DNA from: Bacillus pinisoli
GTDB lineage: Bacteria > Bacillota > Bacilli > Bacillales > SA4
Length of the DNA stretch: 64,000 bases
Assembly: GCF_023036475.1 (NCBI RefSeq)
Contig: NZ_JAJQKI010000005.1
Coordinates: 62,001-126,000, forward strand
Reading direction: 5' to 3'
The stretch's first letter is position 1. Every line of letters starts with the position of its first letter. A program made the position numbers and the translations under genes. The notes under the pieces were generated by a model. That model saw only the letters and a list, made by a program, of their open reading frames with translations, was not told the DNA's origin and did not search any database. Positions 7,919 through 17,558 of this stretch are shown here, piece after piece.

Positions 7919-10900
7919 GCTTTATGTTGCCATACAACTCTTGCATCTTATAGTACGATTTCTTCAATCTCTCTTTAAACTGTGGTACATCCCACTTTTC
8001 CCATTGATACATCTTATAGGAACTCTCATCTGTTAGAGTGTTTGGATACCTTTGTAAGACCTCATTGTCGCTTGTGGTATGGACAACTCCTACTCTAATT
8101 CCCTCAATAAAGGTACTTGGAATGTCCAAGGCAGTGTTTGAATACAGATCACCAATGATCTCATGTTGAGACGGATCTTTAAAGTTCAACATCATCCAAG
8201 GGATTCTGACTTCCACTGTTTTTTGATCGTCGCTTACGGCCAAATCAGTTAGTGAATTGTAGTCATCGTCTTCAGGGTTTGCGTTTCCGAACTGTAGTTT
8301 TCCAGTTTCGACATACTCTAATGGAATCACCTTCTTAGTCCCATCACCTTGAGTTCTAACGGTTTCAAAATTTAGGACTAATCGAATTGGGGAGTAGATT
8401 CCGTTGTTCTTCATTTCAATGGCTGGATTCTCTTCAAGCATATTGGATTCAACAGCGAATTCATGATAAAAAGGATCATAATAGCTGTCCACTACAAGTC
8501 TTGAGATATCCTCACCAGTCAACTCTAATACAAAATCAACACCTGTTGCTTCCTGCTCTACTCCATTTGCAACGGAAGATTGCCCTTGATTCGGTATCGT
8601 ATTTAATAAAACGTATGAGCGTTCTTTCTTCCAATCCATTGGATTTTCATATTCAAGTTTTACATACACATAACGCTCATCGTGATCCATCGCCACACTG
8701 TTGATAGGCCCTTTCCCTTCATTCTCGTATAGAAAGCCAGAAGTATTAACCCATTCTTCTGAATTTCCGTCCACCCTAATTTTAAAGCCTTTTTCACTAG
8801 GGTCAAAGCTCAGTAGCCCATAATTCTGCTCACTAGTCTGGATATTAGACCAGAAAGGACGACGATCTGGATTATCATATCGCATGGTGTTCCATGTTCG
8901 TTTAAACCATTCATCTTGCCAAATAAATACCATTCCACCCGCTAACTTCTCTTGAACGATATCTTCGAATAATTCAACTACCATTTCCCCCTGTTCCTGC
9001 TCAGAATGTCCACCTTGATCCTTGCCATGTACATTTAGATGGGTAATGCCTCGTGAGCCAGGTACACCGAATTCGGCCACAACTAGTGGCATCGAATGAA
9101 CACGTTTCATTTCATTTAGATAGCCAGCATAATTGTTTTTTTCGCCTCGATGATCCACATAATTGACATAGTTCTCTTGATGATTGAGGAACTCAGGATA
9201 GTAAGGGTAAATATGATAAGAAGCAAATTGGCCAGCCTTAAACTGATCCGTTGAATGAATAACATTTGGATTAATCGACACCATATCTTCTGTCAAATCT
9301 GTCTCACTCGGATGTTTAAGCAAATCAGTTGTTACCCAGTTTGTAAAGCTCATCGAATGCTGCCAGTCATATTTCTCCATCTCATATGCAATGGTAAACT
9401 CCATCATTTCAGCAAGCCAAATCTCAAAAGGATTAGCAAGTTGGGTGTATATATATTTACCAGTGAAATCCTTTTTAGATGGATGTTTCTCGTTCGTACT
9501 CAAAACAAATTGAGGATCCCACTCAACCCCTAATATATAACCAAGGACATACGGAGATAGATCAAAATGATATTCTCCACTAGCATGACCTGATTTTTCA
9601 GGCAGAGTGGCTTGACCATGTAATAAATCAACAGTACGTTCTATTTCCTCCTTGAAAGATTTCACAGTGGTTTCTAGATATGCGTCTCCCGTCTTAAAAA
9701 CTTCCTCATTCAGCCAAACACCATGAAATAAGTAAATAGGTTCATCCGCCGTTTGGTTATACTCATATAAGGCTTCGTAAAATCCAGGTGGATGAACGGT
9801 GTAAACACGAATTGAGTTAGCATTCATATCACCGATTTGCTTGAACCATCTTGCATATTCCTGCTTGGTAATAGCGGCTTCGCCAGGGAACGTACCGGGT
9901 TTTGCAATCCCCATATTTACCCCTTTAATTAAGAGGTCCTCCCATTTTCCGTCACGATAAACCTGTAAATATTGTTCACCGGATTTCCCAACTAGTTTTA
10001 CACCTTCGTCGTTCTTCACTTCTTGGCTTGGCTTGGCTTTTGCTTCCTCTGACGACTTGTTGATCATTTGCTGTAGAATACCGTCCATCATCGGCACGTA
10101 TACCTTCCAATAAAAAGGCACGGTACTTCCTTCAGGGTCTGAGGAGAAATGTTCTCGCCATTTCTTTAGTCCGATTGTCTGATATAAAGACGGAACCTCA
10201 TCTTGATCAGCATAATCTCCGGCAAAATAGTACGTCTGAATACTGGAATTTTGATGGATAACAGCCGGAAACACTTCAGGTATATTATAGTCCTGTAGCT
10301 GCTTTTTCCCTTCACCGTTTAATGGGAGGGTATAAGTAGCTAGCACCTCCTCTTCATTGTAGGCTGTCACAATATCAAACCAGTAATTATACGTCTCTTC
10401 TCCTTTACCCTTTAACTGCTTATAGCCATTTTCTGTATAGTTAAAAAGCACGCCGCCTTCTTGTAGACCGTTTTGATCAATGACCACGATTTTATCTTTT
10501 TCATCGGCAAATACTAAGCCACTTCCAGTGTAGTCCCAAGTCCGGTCATTTTGGGTTTGATAGTTCGTCTTCACCCAAACAGGTACCTCTTCATTACTTA
10601 AATCTACAAAATAACGACCGATCCAACCGCTCCATCTCAGATTTAGTAATTCATAGAATTCCTCTCTAACCTTTGGCTCGGTAGGATTAGCAAATGTATT
10701 AAACTCGACGATTAATGGCGTATTATGTTTTGTCACAGCATTTTTTATCGCGGCCACTTCGTCACTCGTCATACCTCCATATAAGCTTTCAGACCGAGCT
10801 CCTTGCTGATTGGAGCCATAAAACTCTTCTTCATACACGCCATATCCATCTGTAATATACAAAAGATCATAGCCTGACATGTCTTCTGGCAATTCTTTAA

Positions 10901-11186
10901 TGTCATATGCTTGTCCTTCTTTTGGATGAAAGCCGACATAATCTGTTGAATAATCATAGTTCGTTTGATCTGCTTGCTGATACTTATTTTGATTTAAAAC
11001 CCAAGTAAATCCTTTATGTTCACGATGTGAAAAATCAGGAACTGTCTTATCTACAATTAACACATTAAATTCTGTTTCTGCTTTTATGTACCACAGCCAA
11101 AAAGGCGAGGTAATAACCGCAACAATTCCAAACATCACGAAAAAATAAATATAAAGCCGTATTCTACTTTTCACGTTCTCTTCCAT
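7908..11186 (-). CDS. Membrane-anchored extracellular glycoside-hydrolase-like protein
   Basis: A 1092-residue protein with one N-terminal membrane anchor (about residues 11-32) and a long extracellular part. Residues about 40-390 form an unrecognised domain. The middle (about 410-800) looks like a clan-A TIM barrel: KGVNMGIAKPG, NSIRVYTVHPPGFYEAL, GYILGVEWDP (candidate acid/base Glu) and VVAEFGVPG (candidate nucleophile Glu), then FIWQDEWFKRTW. The C-terminal part (about 850-1070) resembles a beta-sandwich carbohydrate-binding module. AAGGGTG precedes the ATG. It is the second gene of an operon with another carbohydrate-active protein. The substrate is unknown; a role in trimming or anchoring an exopolysaccharide is inferred. 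Confidence 0.7.
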   Translation of the reverse strand: MEENVKSRIRLYIYFFVMFGIVAVITSPFWLWYIKAETEFNVLIVDKTVPDFSHREHKGFTWVLNQNKYQQADQTNYDYSTDYVGFHPKEGQAYDIKELPEDMSGYDLLYITDGYGVYEEEFYGSNQQGARSESLYGGMTSDEVAAIKNAVTKHNTPLIVEFNTFANPTEPKVREEFYELLNLRWSGWIGRYFVDLSNEEVPVWVKTNYQTQNDRTWDYTGSGLVFADEKDKIVVIDQNGLQEGGVLFNYTENGYKQLKGKGEETYNYWFDIVTAYNEEEVLATYTLPLNGEGKKQLQDYNIPEVFPAVIHQNSSIQTYYFAGDYADQDEVPSLYQTIGLKKWREHFSSDPEGSTVPFYWKVYVPMMDGILQQMINKSSEEAKAKPSQEVKNDEGVKLVGKSGEQYLQVYRDGKWEDLLIKGVNMGIAKPGTFPGEAAITKQEYARWFKQIGDMNANSIRVYTVHPPGFYEALYEYNQTADEPIYLFHGVWLNEEVFKTGDAYLETTVKSFKEEIERTVDLLHGQATLPEKSGHASGEYHFDLSPYVLGYILGVEWDPQFVLSTNEKHPSKKDFTGKYIYTQLANPFEIWLAEMMEFTIAYEMEKYDWQHSMSFTNWVTTDLLKHPSETDLTEDMVSINPNVIHSTDQFKAGQFASYHIYPYYPEFLNHQENYVNYVDHRGEKNNYAGYLNEMKRVHSMPLVVAEFGVPGSRGITHLNVHGKDQGGHSEQEQGEMVVELFEDIVQEKLAGGMVFIWQDEWFKRTWNTMRYDNPDRRPFWSNIQTSEQNYGLLSFDPSEKGFKIRVDGNSEEWVNTSGFLYENEGKGPINSVAMDHDERYVYVKLEYENPMDWKKERSYVLLNTIPNQGQSSVANGVEQEATGVDFVLELTGEDISRLVVDSYYDPFYHEFAVESNMLEENPAIEMKNNGIYSPIRLVLNFETVRTQGDGTKKVIPLEYVETGKLQFGNANPEDDDYNSLTDLAVSDDQKTVEVRIPWMMLNFKDPSQHEIIGDLYSNTALDIPSTFIEGIRVGVVHTTSDNEVLQRYPNTLTDESSYKMYQWEKWDVPQFKERLKKSYYKMQELYGNIKQPR

Positions 11187-11259
11187 TTCAACACCCTTTA
11201 TCTATGTAACATTTCGAGAGTGACAATCGAGAATTCTTTTGTCAAATTTCTCTCTTATT

Positions 11260-12771
11260 CTACTTCTTATCATCCCATATTGCACGTGGATTTTCCAACG
11301 TAATATATTGCCACGCGGTGCTTGCAACTGCTGGCCAGACATAGAACTGGTATGGTGTTTCAGCAATCCTTTCGTTACTGTAAACAATCCCTCCAAATGG
11401 ATCTGCCTCTTGCATGGCAAACATGGAATGTAGTAGGTCATCGACGGGCTGATTTTCCCTCATGAGAAGGTTAATCACTCCCCATGTCCCCTCAGTCCAG
11501 ACGATGCTCGGTGGTTGATCGTAGCCTTTACCATATGGTTTGTACCCCATTAAGGGATGATTGGTTGAATAGGCCCTATTATAGGTGGATAGGTTGGAAC
11601 TAGACAACATTGTGGCATTTTCAACCTTAAAGGTATCTATGTAATTTATAGCTAATTCTACTAAGTCTTCCCTACCAATAGCTTGTAAAAAGATAGCACC
11701 CCATGAGTTGGCATCAAGTGCTTCAGCCAAATCATCAATCCCTTGATTAAATCTCTCTTCGTCTTCATTCCAATGGTGTTGTAATAGTGCCTGTTTAATG
11801 TCCTTTGCGATTTCAGCATATTGATTCTCTCCGGTTAAGCTGGCGAAATCTCTAAAGAAGAAATAGGCATCAATATTATGCTCGGTTGAATACCAATCTG
11901 TATCAGGACCACCCTTTATACTTCCTGTCTCAGGATTCTGTTGAGTATATAGAAACGCAGCAATCGCCTCTGCCATATGGCGATAAGAGGAATCTCCAAA
12001 AGCTGCTTCATACTTAACTACCGCATCACCCATCCACGCAATCGATCCACTTCGCTTCGTTTCATCCAAGACACCATCATACACATCAAAAGCAAACCCA
12101 AAAGAACCATCCGCATTCTGTAACTTCTCTAAGCTTTTTAGAATAGACTCGGCTCGTTCCTGGTCAGCCGCTAACGAAAAAGAAATGACAGCCAAGGCAT
12201 TATCATAAAGCCAGCTTCTTCGCGCAATTCCCGTTCTACTCATCGGGTCATCTGTAGGAACAAAATAAGAACGGATTAATGGATAAAGTGTGACCTCAGT
12301 CGTCCCTACCATCAAGCCACTCTTCTTTTCCACCACTCTCGCAATCTTCTTTCCTTTGGCAGACCAACCCGATTCGAAGGTGCCATCTTGCCGTATCGAC
12401 AGCTTTTCTTGAAGCTCCGGCAAAACAGGTTCAAGCGCTTGTTTAGAAGCCAAAGAATAAATCCACACCTCATAATCAGCAAGATTCACCTCAGCAGAGT
12501 CTTCCTTACTAGCAAACAGAGACTCAAGTGCCACCCTTCCTTCTATACGACCTGAATAATCTACATCATATCTATCAATAAACTCAATCTGCACCGGATA
12601 AACAATAGGATCCAACTGCCGCGCCAACCAACTCAACGCCAGCTCCCTTCGTTCCTCCAACTCAGCCTCCGAATAACTACTTCTCACACTGCCATCCCAG
12701 CTAGAACTAAAACCAATAACACACCCCAAAACCAACAAACCAAACATCCCCCACACAAACCTAGCTCTCAT
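11260..12771 (-). CDS. Secreted (alpha/alpha)6-barrel glycoside-hydrolase-like protein
   Basis: A 503-residue protein with a signal peptide or anchor (FVWGMFGLLVLGCVIGF). The repeated helix pattern (LEKLQNADGSFGFAFDVYDG, RSGSIAWMGDAVVKYEAAF, EGTWGVINLLM, QFYVWPAVASTAWQY) resembles six-hairpin glycosidases of the GH8/GH15 type, such as YdaJ of the B. subtilis c-di-GMP-controlled ydaJKLMN locus; that comparison is by pattern, not alignment. It lies 73 nt upstream of the TIM-barrel protein and is probably cotranscribed with it. The cysteine in LGCVIG could be a lipobox. The ribosome site is weak (AGGTG). No polysaccharide synthase lies in the window. Confidence 0.6.
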   Translation of the reverse strand: MRARFVWGMFGLLVLGCVIGFSSSWDGSVRSSYSEAELEERRELALSWLARQLDPIVYPVQIEFIDRYDVDYSGRIEGRVALESLFASKEDSAEVNLADYEVWIYSLASKQALEPVLPELQEKLSIRQDGTFESGWSAKGKKIARVVEKKSGLMVGTTEVTLYPLIRSYFVPTDDPMSRTGIARRSWLYDNALAVISFSLAADQERAESILKSLEKLQNADGSFGFAFDVYDGVLDETKRSGSIAWMGDAVVKYEAAFGDSSYRHMAEAIAAFLYTQQNPETGSIKGGPDTDWYSTEHNIDAYFFFRDFASLTGENQYAEIAKDIKQALLQHHWNEDEERFNQGIDDLAEALDANSWGAIFLQAIGREDLVELAINYIDTFKVENATMLSSSNLSTYNRAYSTNHPLMGYKPYGKGYDQPPSIVWTEGTWGVINLLMRENQPVDDLLHSMFAMQEADPFGGIVYSNERIAETPYQFYVWPAVASTAWQYITLENPRAIWDDKK

Positions 12772-12816
12772 AAACGCACCTATTTTTCATCAGTTACTTT
12801 ATCCCTTCACCGCACC

Positions 12817-12831
12817 GGGGGCCTGGCCCCC
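12817..12831. repeat. Palindrome with GCCTGGC core
   Basis: GGGGGCC-T-GGCCCCC, a perfect 15-nt palindrome with one central base. The same 15-mer (reverse complement) forms the heart of the 43-nt palindrome at 37312-37354, and a related core occurs at 17625-17657. Confidence 0.65.
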
Positions 12832-12850
12832 ACTCCTTTAATGTGTTGAA

Positions 12851-12925
12851 GCATTTTTGTTTCTTTATGCATTTTTGTTTCCTTATGCATTATTTTTTCC
12901 TTTTGCATCTTGTTTCCTTATTCAT
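12851..12925. repeat. Five phased 18-bp repeats, core TATGCATTTTTGTTTCC
   Basis: GCAT recurs at 12851, 12869, 12887 and 12905 (18 bp steps), with a degenerate TCAT at 12922. Spacer bases are also similar (TTTTTGTTTCCTTAT). It lies just upstream of the glycoside hydrolase operon. Confidence 0.7.
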
Positions 12926-13417
12926 AGAGTTACCTCTCTAGAGGGTGATTAAACGTTGGAGTGTAATTGAGCACATCTCAAATGGTGCAAAAGGGGGCTT
13001 TTTAGGAAAAAAATGATGAAAAGTCGTAAAAAATGATAGTTAAGTGATGTTTTTTTGAGGTAAGTTTCCCAATAAACAATTTTGTCGAATTATGCTACTG
13101 TTACTATATAACTATTTTTCAGATAAGAATTGTCAAAAACAGGACAAAACTCCTAACGAGGTACTTCGGTTGCTCTTTTATTAAGGCTCTTTTCTGTGAA
13201 AAAAATCTTCATTTAAGAAGGTAGCTAATTTTCATATATGGGTTGAGAGCAGTTGCTCATGAATGTTTTCTAAGACTTTGTTGTTTTCTAACCTACCTGT
13301 TCTGAGATATAACTCTCCGGCTTTTGGAATTTTTACGAAAGCAACAATAATACGAAATAAGATTTTATAAAAGAGAATTTCTGCAAATGTAAATGTAAAA
13401 TTAATGGGGTCCAGACT
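12926..13417. other. Intergenic region without an evident gene
   Basis: About 490 bp of AT-rich sequence. It contains an exact TGTCGAA Spo0A box (13083-13089) followed by TATATAAC, and one copy of the dispersed TTAAGGCTCTTTTCT motif (13181-13195). No ORF with a ribosome site was found apart from the small gene that follows. Confidence 0.5.
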
Positions 13418-13576
13418 ATGAAGATAGGCGAAATTGTCGTTTATAATGATAAACTTTATAAGATTGTTTTTATTTATGATTCAGGGAATGTTGAGCTATA
13501 CCCGCTTGAAGCATTGGACGGTAGGTTTGCAAAAGTCATTTTGGCTCGATTGGATGATGTGAAAAAGCAAAATTGA
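13418..13576 (+). CDS. Small hypothetical protein (52 aa)
   Basis: ATG at 13418 opens 52 codons: MKIGEIVVYNDKLYKIVFIY, a continued beta-rich stretch (ELYPLEALDGRFAKVILARL) and an end in DDVKKQN. The composition (alternating hydrophobic residues, GEIVVY...LYKIV) is protein-like and resembles small SH3/KOW-fold proteins. A weak GGGG ribosome site lies about 10 nt upstream. It is the only plus-strand gene in a minus-strand neighbourhood. Function is unknown. Confidence 0.5.
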   Translation: MKIGEIVVYNDKLYKIVFIYDSGNVELYPLEALDGRFAKVILARLDDVKKQN

Positions 13577-13660
13577 AGTCCTGCCATCCTATAATAGGTG
13601 GTATTTACGACCTACTTCAATGCTAGTTCTCTTCCATTAATTCCTTAACATACATGAAAA

Positions 13661-13687
13661 AACCTATGAACAGTTCGTCCATAGGTT
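13661..13687 (-). terminator. Terminator of the single-domain HD-GYP gene
   Basis: AACCTATG/CATAGGTT stem on the reverse strand followed by TTTTTT, about 60 nt after the stop. Confidence 0.75.
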
Positions 13688-13747
13688 GTGAGTATTTAGT
13701 TTGTACAAGCGGAAACTAGTAAGTTGCGGTTTCACTCGGTCGCGTCT

Positions 13748-14362
13748 CTACAGAATATGACTACCTACAACATACGACGATTTCGCGACAGCTGACACTT
13801 CTTTATTAATGGTGTAATGAAAACGCTCAAGCATATCACGATCGTAGTAAATCCCACTATATCGCTTTAACTCTCCAATAGCATCCTCTTTCGTTAACGG
13901 TTTTCTATAAGGTCTAATTCCCGTCATTGCCTCATAGCTATCTATAATCCTAATAAGCTTTGTGTTATATGAAATGTTGGTAGATTTTAAACCGACTGGA
14001 TAACCTGTCCCATCTTCATTTTCATGATGATGTCGGATCATTTGAAAATCTATTTCATCTGGTGAGAAAAGTGAATGAAGAATATCGAAGCTATCACTTG
14101 CATGATTCTTCATCAGTGTCCATTCTTCCTCATTTAACTTAGCGTTTTTATCCAAGATATGAGTAGGAATTCTGAGTTTACCAATATCGTGTAATAATGC
14201 CGAACGAGTTATCAATTCAACATTAGGTAGCTCCCATTCTACGCATATAAAATGGACAATGTTTGCAACACGGACTGAATGCCTGTAGGTAACCAAATCT
14301 TTTTCCCTCAAAATGAGCAGTAAGTTTTTTACCCGCTTATCTAATTTTAAAGAATCAATCAA
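13748..14362 (-). CDS. Stand-alone HD-GYP domain protein
   Basis: A 204-residue soluble protein that is essentially one HD-GYP domain: HSVRVAN, HDIGKLRIP (metal-binding HD), RHHHE and DGTGYPVG (GYP) are all present. A c-di-GMP (or cGAMP) phosphodiesterase role is expected from the family, although no sensor domain is attached. It starts at a TTG (14360-14362) close behind a GGAGGCGGAGGGAG ribosome-binding stretch. An exact Spo0A box lies about 115 nt upstream (14477-14483). Confidence 0.85.
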   Translation of the reverse strand: MIDSLKLDKRVKNLLLILREKDLVTYRHSVRVANIVHFICVEWELPNVELITRSALLHDIGKLRIPTHILDKNAKLNEEEWTLMKNHASDSFDILHSLFSPDEIDFQMIRHHHENEDGTGYPVGLKSTNISYNTKLIRIIDSYEAMTGIRPYRKPLTKEDAIGELKRYSGIYYDRDMLERFHYTINKEVSAVAKSSYVVGSHIL

Positions 14363-14476
14363 GCTCCCTCCGCCTCCATCCTCTACTTTCGTCGATTATG
14401 CTGCTCCTTATATAATAATTGAAACTACACCATTACAGTTTATTACAGATGGAAATGTAATGATGTGCACATGAAT

Positions 14477-14483
14477 TGTCGAA
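14477..14483 (+). promoter_or_regulatory. Putative Spo0A box upstream of the HD-GYP gene
   Basis: TTGTCGAATTTTAG contains an exact TGTCGAA, about 115 nt before the HD-GYP start. No clear -35/-10 could be assigned next to it. Confidence 0.35.
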
Positions 14484-14565
14484 TTTTAGTTACTAACGGT
14501 TAACCAAGAACACTTGCTTTTCGGAATAAGAGCTCAAACTCTTTAACCATTGCCATCTTAGCTCT

Positions 14566-15303
14566 TTACTTCTGATTCAGAACCGACAACACTGTCTTAA
14601 TAGAGGTTCGTGAAACCGGGATTCTTGTATCTTGATCCTCTCTTAACACAATATTGTAAGCTCCGTTCATCCATGGTCTAATCTCATTAATATGGTCAAT
14701 ATTAACCAAGTAGCTACGATGAGGTTTTAAAAACTGTTGATTTTTATTGAAGGAATCCTCAAATTGTTGAATAGACATTCTGGTTTTTACTTTTCGCTTA
14801 CCTGTATGAATAATGAGATGTTTTTCATCCTTTTCAGCAAAAATAATATCCTTTGGTTCAAGAATAATAATATTTTCTCCTTCTTCCACCACAATTCGAT
14901 CAATCCCAGGTGCTGGACTAGTTTGCGCGTGAATGGAATGGTATCGTTCTCTTACACGTTTTAAACATTCTTTTAGTCTTAATACCTCATAAGGCTTTAA
15001 AAGATAATCGACGGCATTTAATCCAAATGCCTCTAGAGCGAATTGTTCAAAAGCCGTACAAAACACGATTAAGGGGCCACCACCTGGTTTAGAGCTAAGC
15101 AGCGCTGCCGCTTTTGTTCCTTCCATTTCCGGCATACGAACGTCCATAAAAATAACATCAGGATGATGCTCATCGACTAAAGCTAAAAGCTCTTTCCCAT
15201 CACCCGCACTTGGTAACAACTGAAGATCAGATTCTTGTTTAAGTAAGTACTCCAACTCATCACGTGCCAGTCTCTCATCCTCGGCAATCATGACCTTAAT
15301 CAT
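14566..15303 (-). CDS. LytTR-family response regulator
   Basis: A 245-residue regulator. The N-terminal receiver domain (1-120) has the acidic pair EDE, the phospho-acceptor in FMDVRMPEM (D near 55), the Thr/Ser site (CTA) and the lysine in LLKPYE. The C-terminal LytTR DNA-binding domain (about 145-245) has FLKPHRSYLVNIDHI and IPVSR. Its start overlaps the kinase stop codon by ATGA, indicating translational coupling. LytTR regulators usually bind near their own operon or a nearby transport gene; no such target is evident here. Confidence 0.9.
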   Translation of the reverse strand: MIKVMIAEDERLARDELEYLLKQESDLQLLPSAGDGKELLALVDEHHPDVIFMDVRMPEMEGTKAAALLSSKPGGGPLIVFCTAFEQFALEAFGLNAVDYLLKPYEVLRLKECLKRVRERYHSIHAQTSPAPGIDRIVVEEGENIIILEPKDIIFAEKDEKHLIIHTGKRKVKTRMSIQQFEDSFNKNQQFLKPHRSYLVNIDHINEIRPWMNGAYNIVLREDQDTRIPVSRTSIKTVLSVLNQK

Positions 15304-17432
15304 ACTGCTTCCATCCTTTCGTTTTTTATTGGTAAAAAGAAGGTAATTGAAGTACCGCGACCTTCCTCAGACGATATAGCTAGCCCCGATTCTCCTCCAA
15401 GCAGCATGACCAAACGCTGATTGACGTTGTATACTCCGACTCCGTTACCATCTTTACTTGACACCCTAACATGTCCTAACTGCTTTATTATTTCGTCCTT
15501 TATTCCAGTTCCGTTATCCTTAATTGAAGCCTCTATTCCTCCATTTTTAGGAGTTAACGAGATGGAAATGACTCCTCCCTCACGCCTTGTCGATAATCCA
15601 TGTTCAATACTATTTTCAACAAGTGGCTGAAGGGTAAACGGCGGTATAAAAACATCTTTGTAGTCATCTGGACTCAGCCCATCCACCACAATCTTAATTT
15701 TTTCTCCAAAACGAATAGTAATGATTTCTAAATACGCTTGAAGATGCTCGAGTTCCTTTGATAATGGAACTAAATCTACTTCTGTATGCTGCACATTTAG
15801 TCTCATATAGTTAGCGAGTTGTACGGTAATATGCCTTGCACAATCTGGTTGGACACGAATTAAACTAACAATGGAGTTCAACGTGTTAAATAAGAAATGA
15901 GGGTGAATCTGAGATTGTAATACTCGTAGTTCGGCATCCTTCAATAAGTGTGAAATCTCCATCTCTCTTGCTTTCGTCGTGTCTTCCGCAATACAAAGAA
16001 TATAAGGTTCCGCATCACTTTCGGAAAGTGAGATCAAGGAAATCGTCAGCTTCCCCCATCTTGGTGAACCATCTTTATGACTAAACTGTTGTTCAATTTG
16101 GAAAAATTGACCTTTAGGAAGCAATTTTTTCATCGCTGCAGGAAATACCTTTTTAAAAAAGTACTTTTGACTTTTCTCATTGAGTTCTTCAATAGAAAAT
16201 CCAAGCATCTCCTCAATAACTGGATTGGCCTCCAATATAGTAGCCTGAAAATCTAATAACAAAATGCCAAATGAAGTATTTTTGTACATCGCTTCAATCT
16301 TGCTTTTTTTCTCAAAAAGCTCAATCTCCTGGCTCCGCTTCTCGGTAATATCCGAAAATGAAATGATTACTTCTTGCACCTCACCAGCTTTATTAAAATA
16401 AGGAGAGCCGTTCATTGTTAGTAATACAGGATGTTGGAACTTTTTCTGATAAATTAATTCATAATTAGAAATGGAGCGCTTCGTTTGCTTAATTAAATTA
16501 TATAGCCGTTGATCAAATGCTACCGGTTCTCCATTTGGCAAATAAAAGTCCCATAGTGGTGAGTGAAACTTTTTCCCGGCGATTTCTTTGTCTGATAATG
16601 ATAGAATTTTTTTCCCTAATTCATTAATAAACGTAATATCACCATTTGCACTAAATACAGCTATTCCGTTTTGAATGGATTCGAGTATGGTGGTGAGGTG
16701 AGCATTTGCTTCTTCTACAGTCGTATTTTCTGCTACCTTCTCTGCATATTTCCGGTCAAGGTAAGCAACGTATAATAAAACCATCATTAAAATTAAAATA
16801 ATCGAGTAAATAATCCCGAGCACTACTGCTGTACTTTCCGTAATGTCAGAATCATTAGTAATAAACTGATGGGCATGAATGGATGCCATACTGTAGTAAT
16901 GAAGAGTAATCGTACCAATCGAAAATAATAGACTCCCTACTAAACTACGCTTAATGACAGTTCCCGCCCTTTGTCCATAAAAAACAAGTCCCGTCAAAGT
17001 AAAAGGAAGCAAGGCTCCAAAAAATAACGTCGTACCATTTATGTGGTATAGGATCGTAACGGGGGCAATCGCTTCTAATGCCATTACATGAAGCGCATAA
17101 ACACCTAATCCTAATGTCAATCCTCCTAATACCAAAACAAACTTTCTCTCTTTTCCTATCTTTATTAAAAATAAACCTACATACGAAAATAGAATGGAAG
17201 TGATGATAGAAAGGTGCAAGTAATCTACATTGTAGGTAATATCGTGGTTATGAATCGTCAGCATCCCCACAAAGTGCATGCAGGTGATACTTAATCCCTG
17301 TGTAACAGAAGCCGCTATCAACCAAATCTTAGAATGTTGTGCACGTCTAAAAAGTAAAAAGGCAGCAAAAACACCCAAAAATATAATAATAAAAGATATA
17401 AGTATAAAACTATTAGACGACAACCCAGCCAC
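15300..17432 (-). CDS. MHYT-PAS-PAS sensor histidine kinase (LytS/YehU type)
   Basis: A 710-residue membrane kinase. Seven N-terminal helices (about 1-225) carry MHYT-like motifs (MHFVGM, LHVMAL, LHYYSM), proposed in the family to bind a metal and sense a diatomic gas. Two PAS domains follow (about 245-360 and 375-490), then a His_kinase domain (QIHPHFLFNTLN, His near 510) and a HATPase domain (NSIEHGL, DNGTGI, GVGVYNVNQRL). The long frame starts at a GTG with no clear ribosome site; a TTG three codons later has GGGGTGG upstream and is an alternative. It is coupled to the LytTR regulator. The combination of MHYT with this kinase class is uncommon. Confidence 0.88.
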   Translation of the reverse strand: MAGLSSNSFILISFIIIFLGVFAAFLLFRRAQHSKIWLIAASVTQGLSITCMHFVGMLTIHNHDITYNVDYLHLSIITSILFSYVGLFLIKIGKERKFVLVLGGLTLGLGVYALHVMALEAIAPVTILYHINGTTLFFGALLPFTLTGLVFYGQRAGTVIKRSLVGSLLFSIGTITLHYYSMASIHAHQFITNDSDITESTAVVLGIIYSIILILMMVLLYVAYLDRKYAEKVAENTTVEEANAHLTTILESIQNGIAVFSANGDITFINELGKKILSLSDKEIAGKKFHSPLWDFYLPNGEPVAFDQRLYNLIKQTKRSISNYELIYQKKFQHPVLLTMNGSPYFNKAGEVQEVIISFSDITEKRSQEIELFEKKSKIEAMYKNTSFGILLLDFQATILEANPVIEEMLGFSIEELNEKSQKYFFKKVFPAAMKKLLPKGQFFQIEQQFSHKDGSPRWGKLTISLISLSESDAEPYILCIAEDTTKAREMEISHLLKDAELRVLQSQIHPHFLFNTLNSIVSLIRVQPDCARHITVQLANYMRLNVQHTEVDLVPLSKELEHLQAYLEIITIRFGEKIKIVVDGLSPDDYKDVFIPPFTLQPLVENSIEHGLSTRREGGVISISLTPKNGGIEASIKDNGTGIKDEIIKQLGHVRVSSKDGNGVGVYNVNQRLVMLLGGESGLAISSEEGRGTSITFFLPIKNERMEAV

Positions 17433-17558
17433 CCCATAAAACCATTATTTCTACTATTATCGACAAATTTCGCACCTTTTTAATGGAATCACCGTAGTAA
17501 TATTTGGCTATTTAATTACATATAGGTACAAAAAATAAATACAAAGAAAAAATACAAA

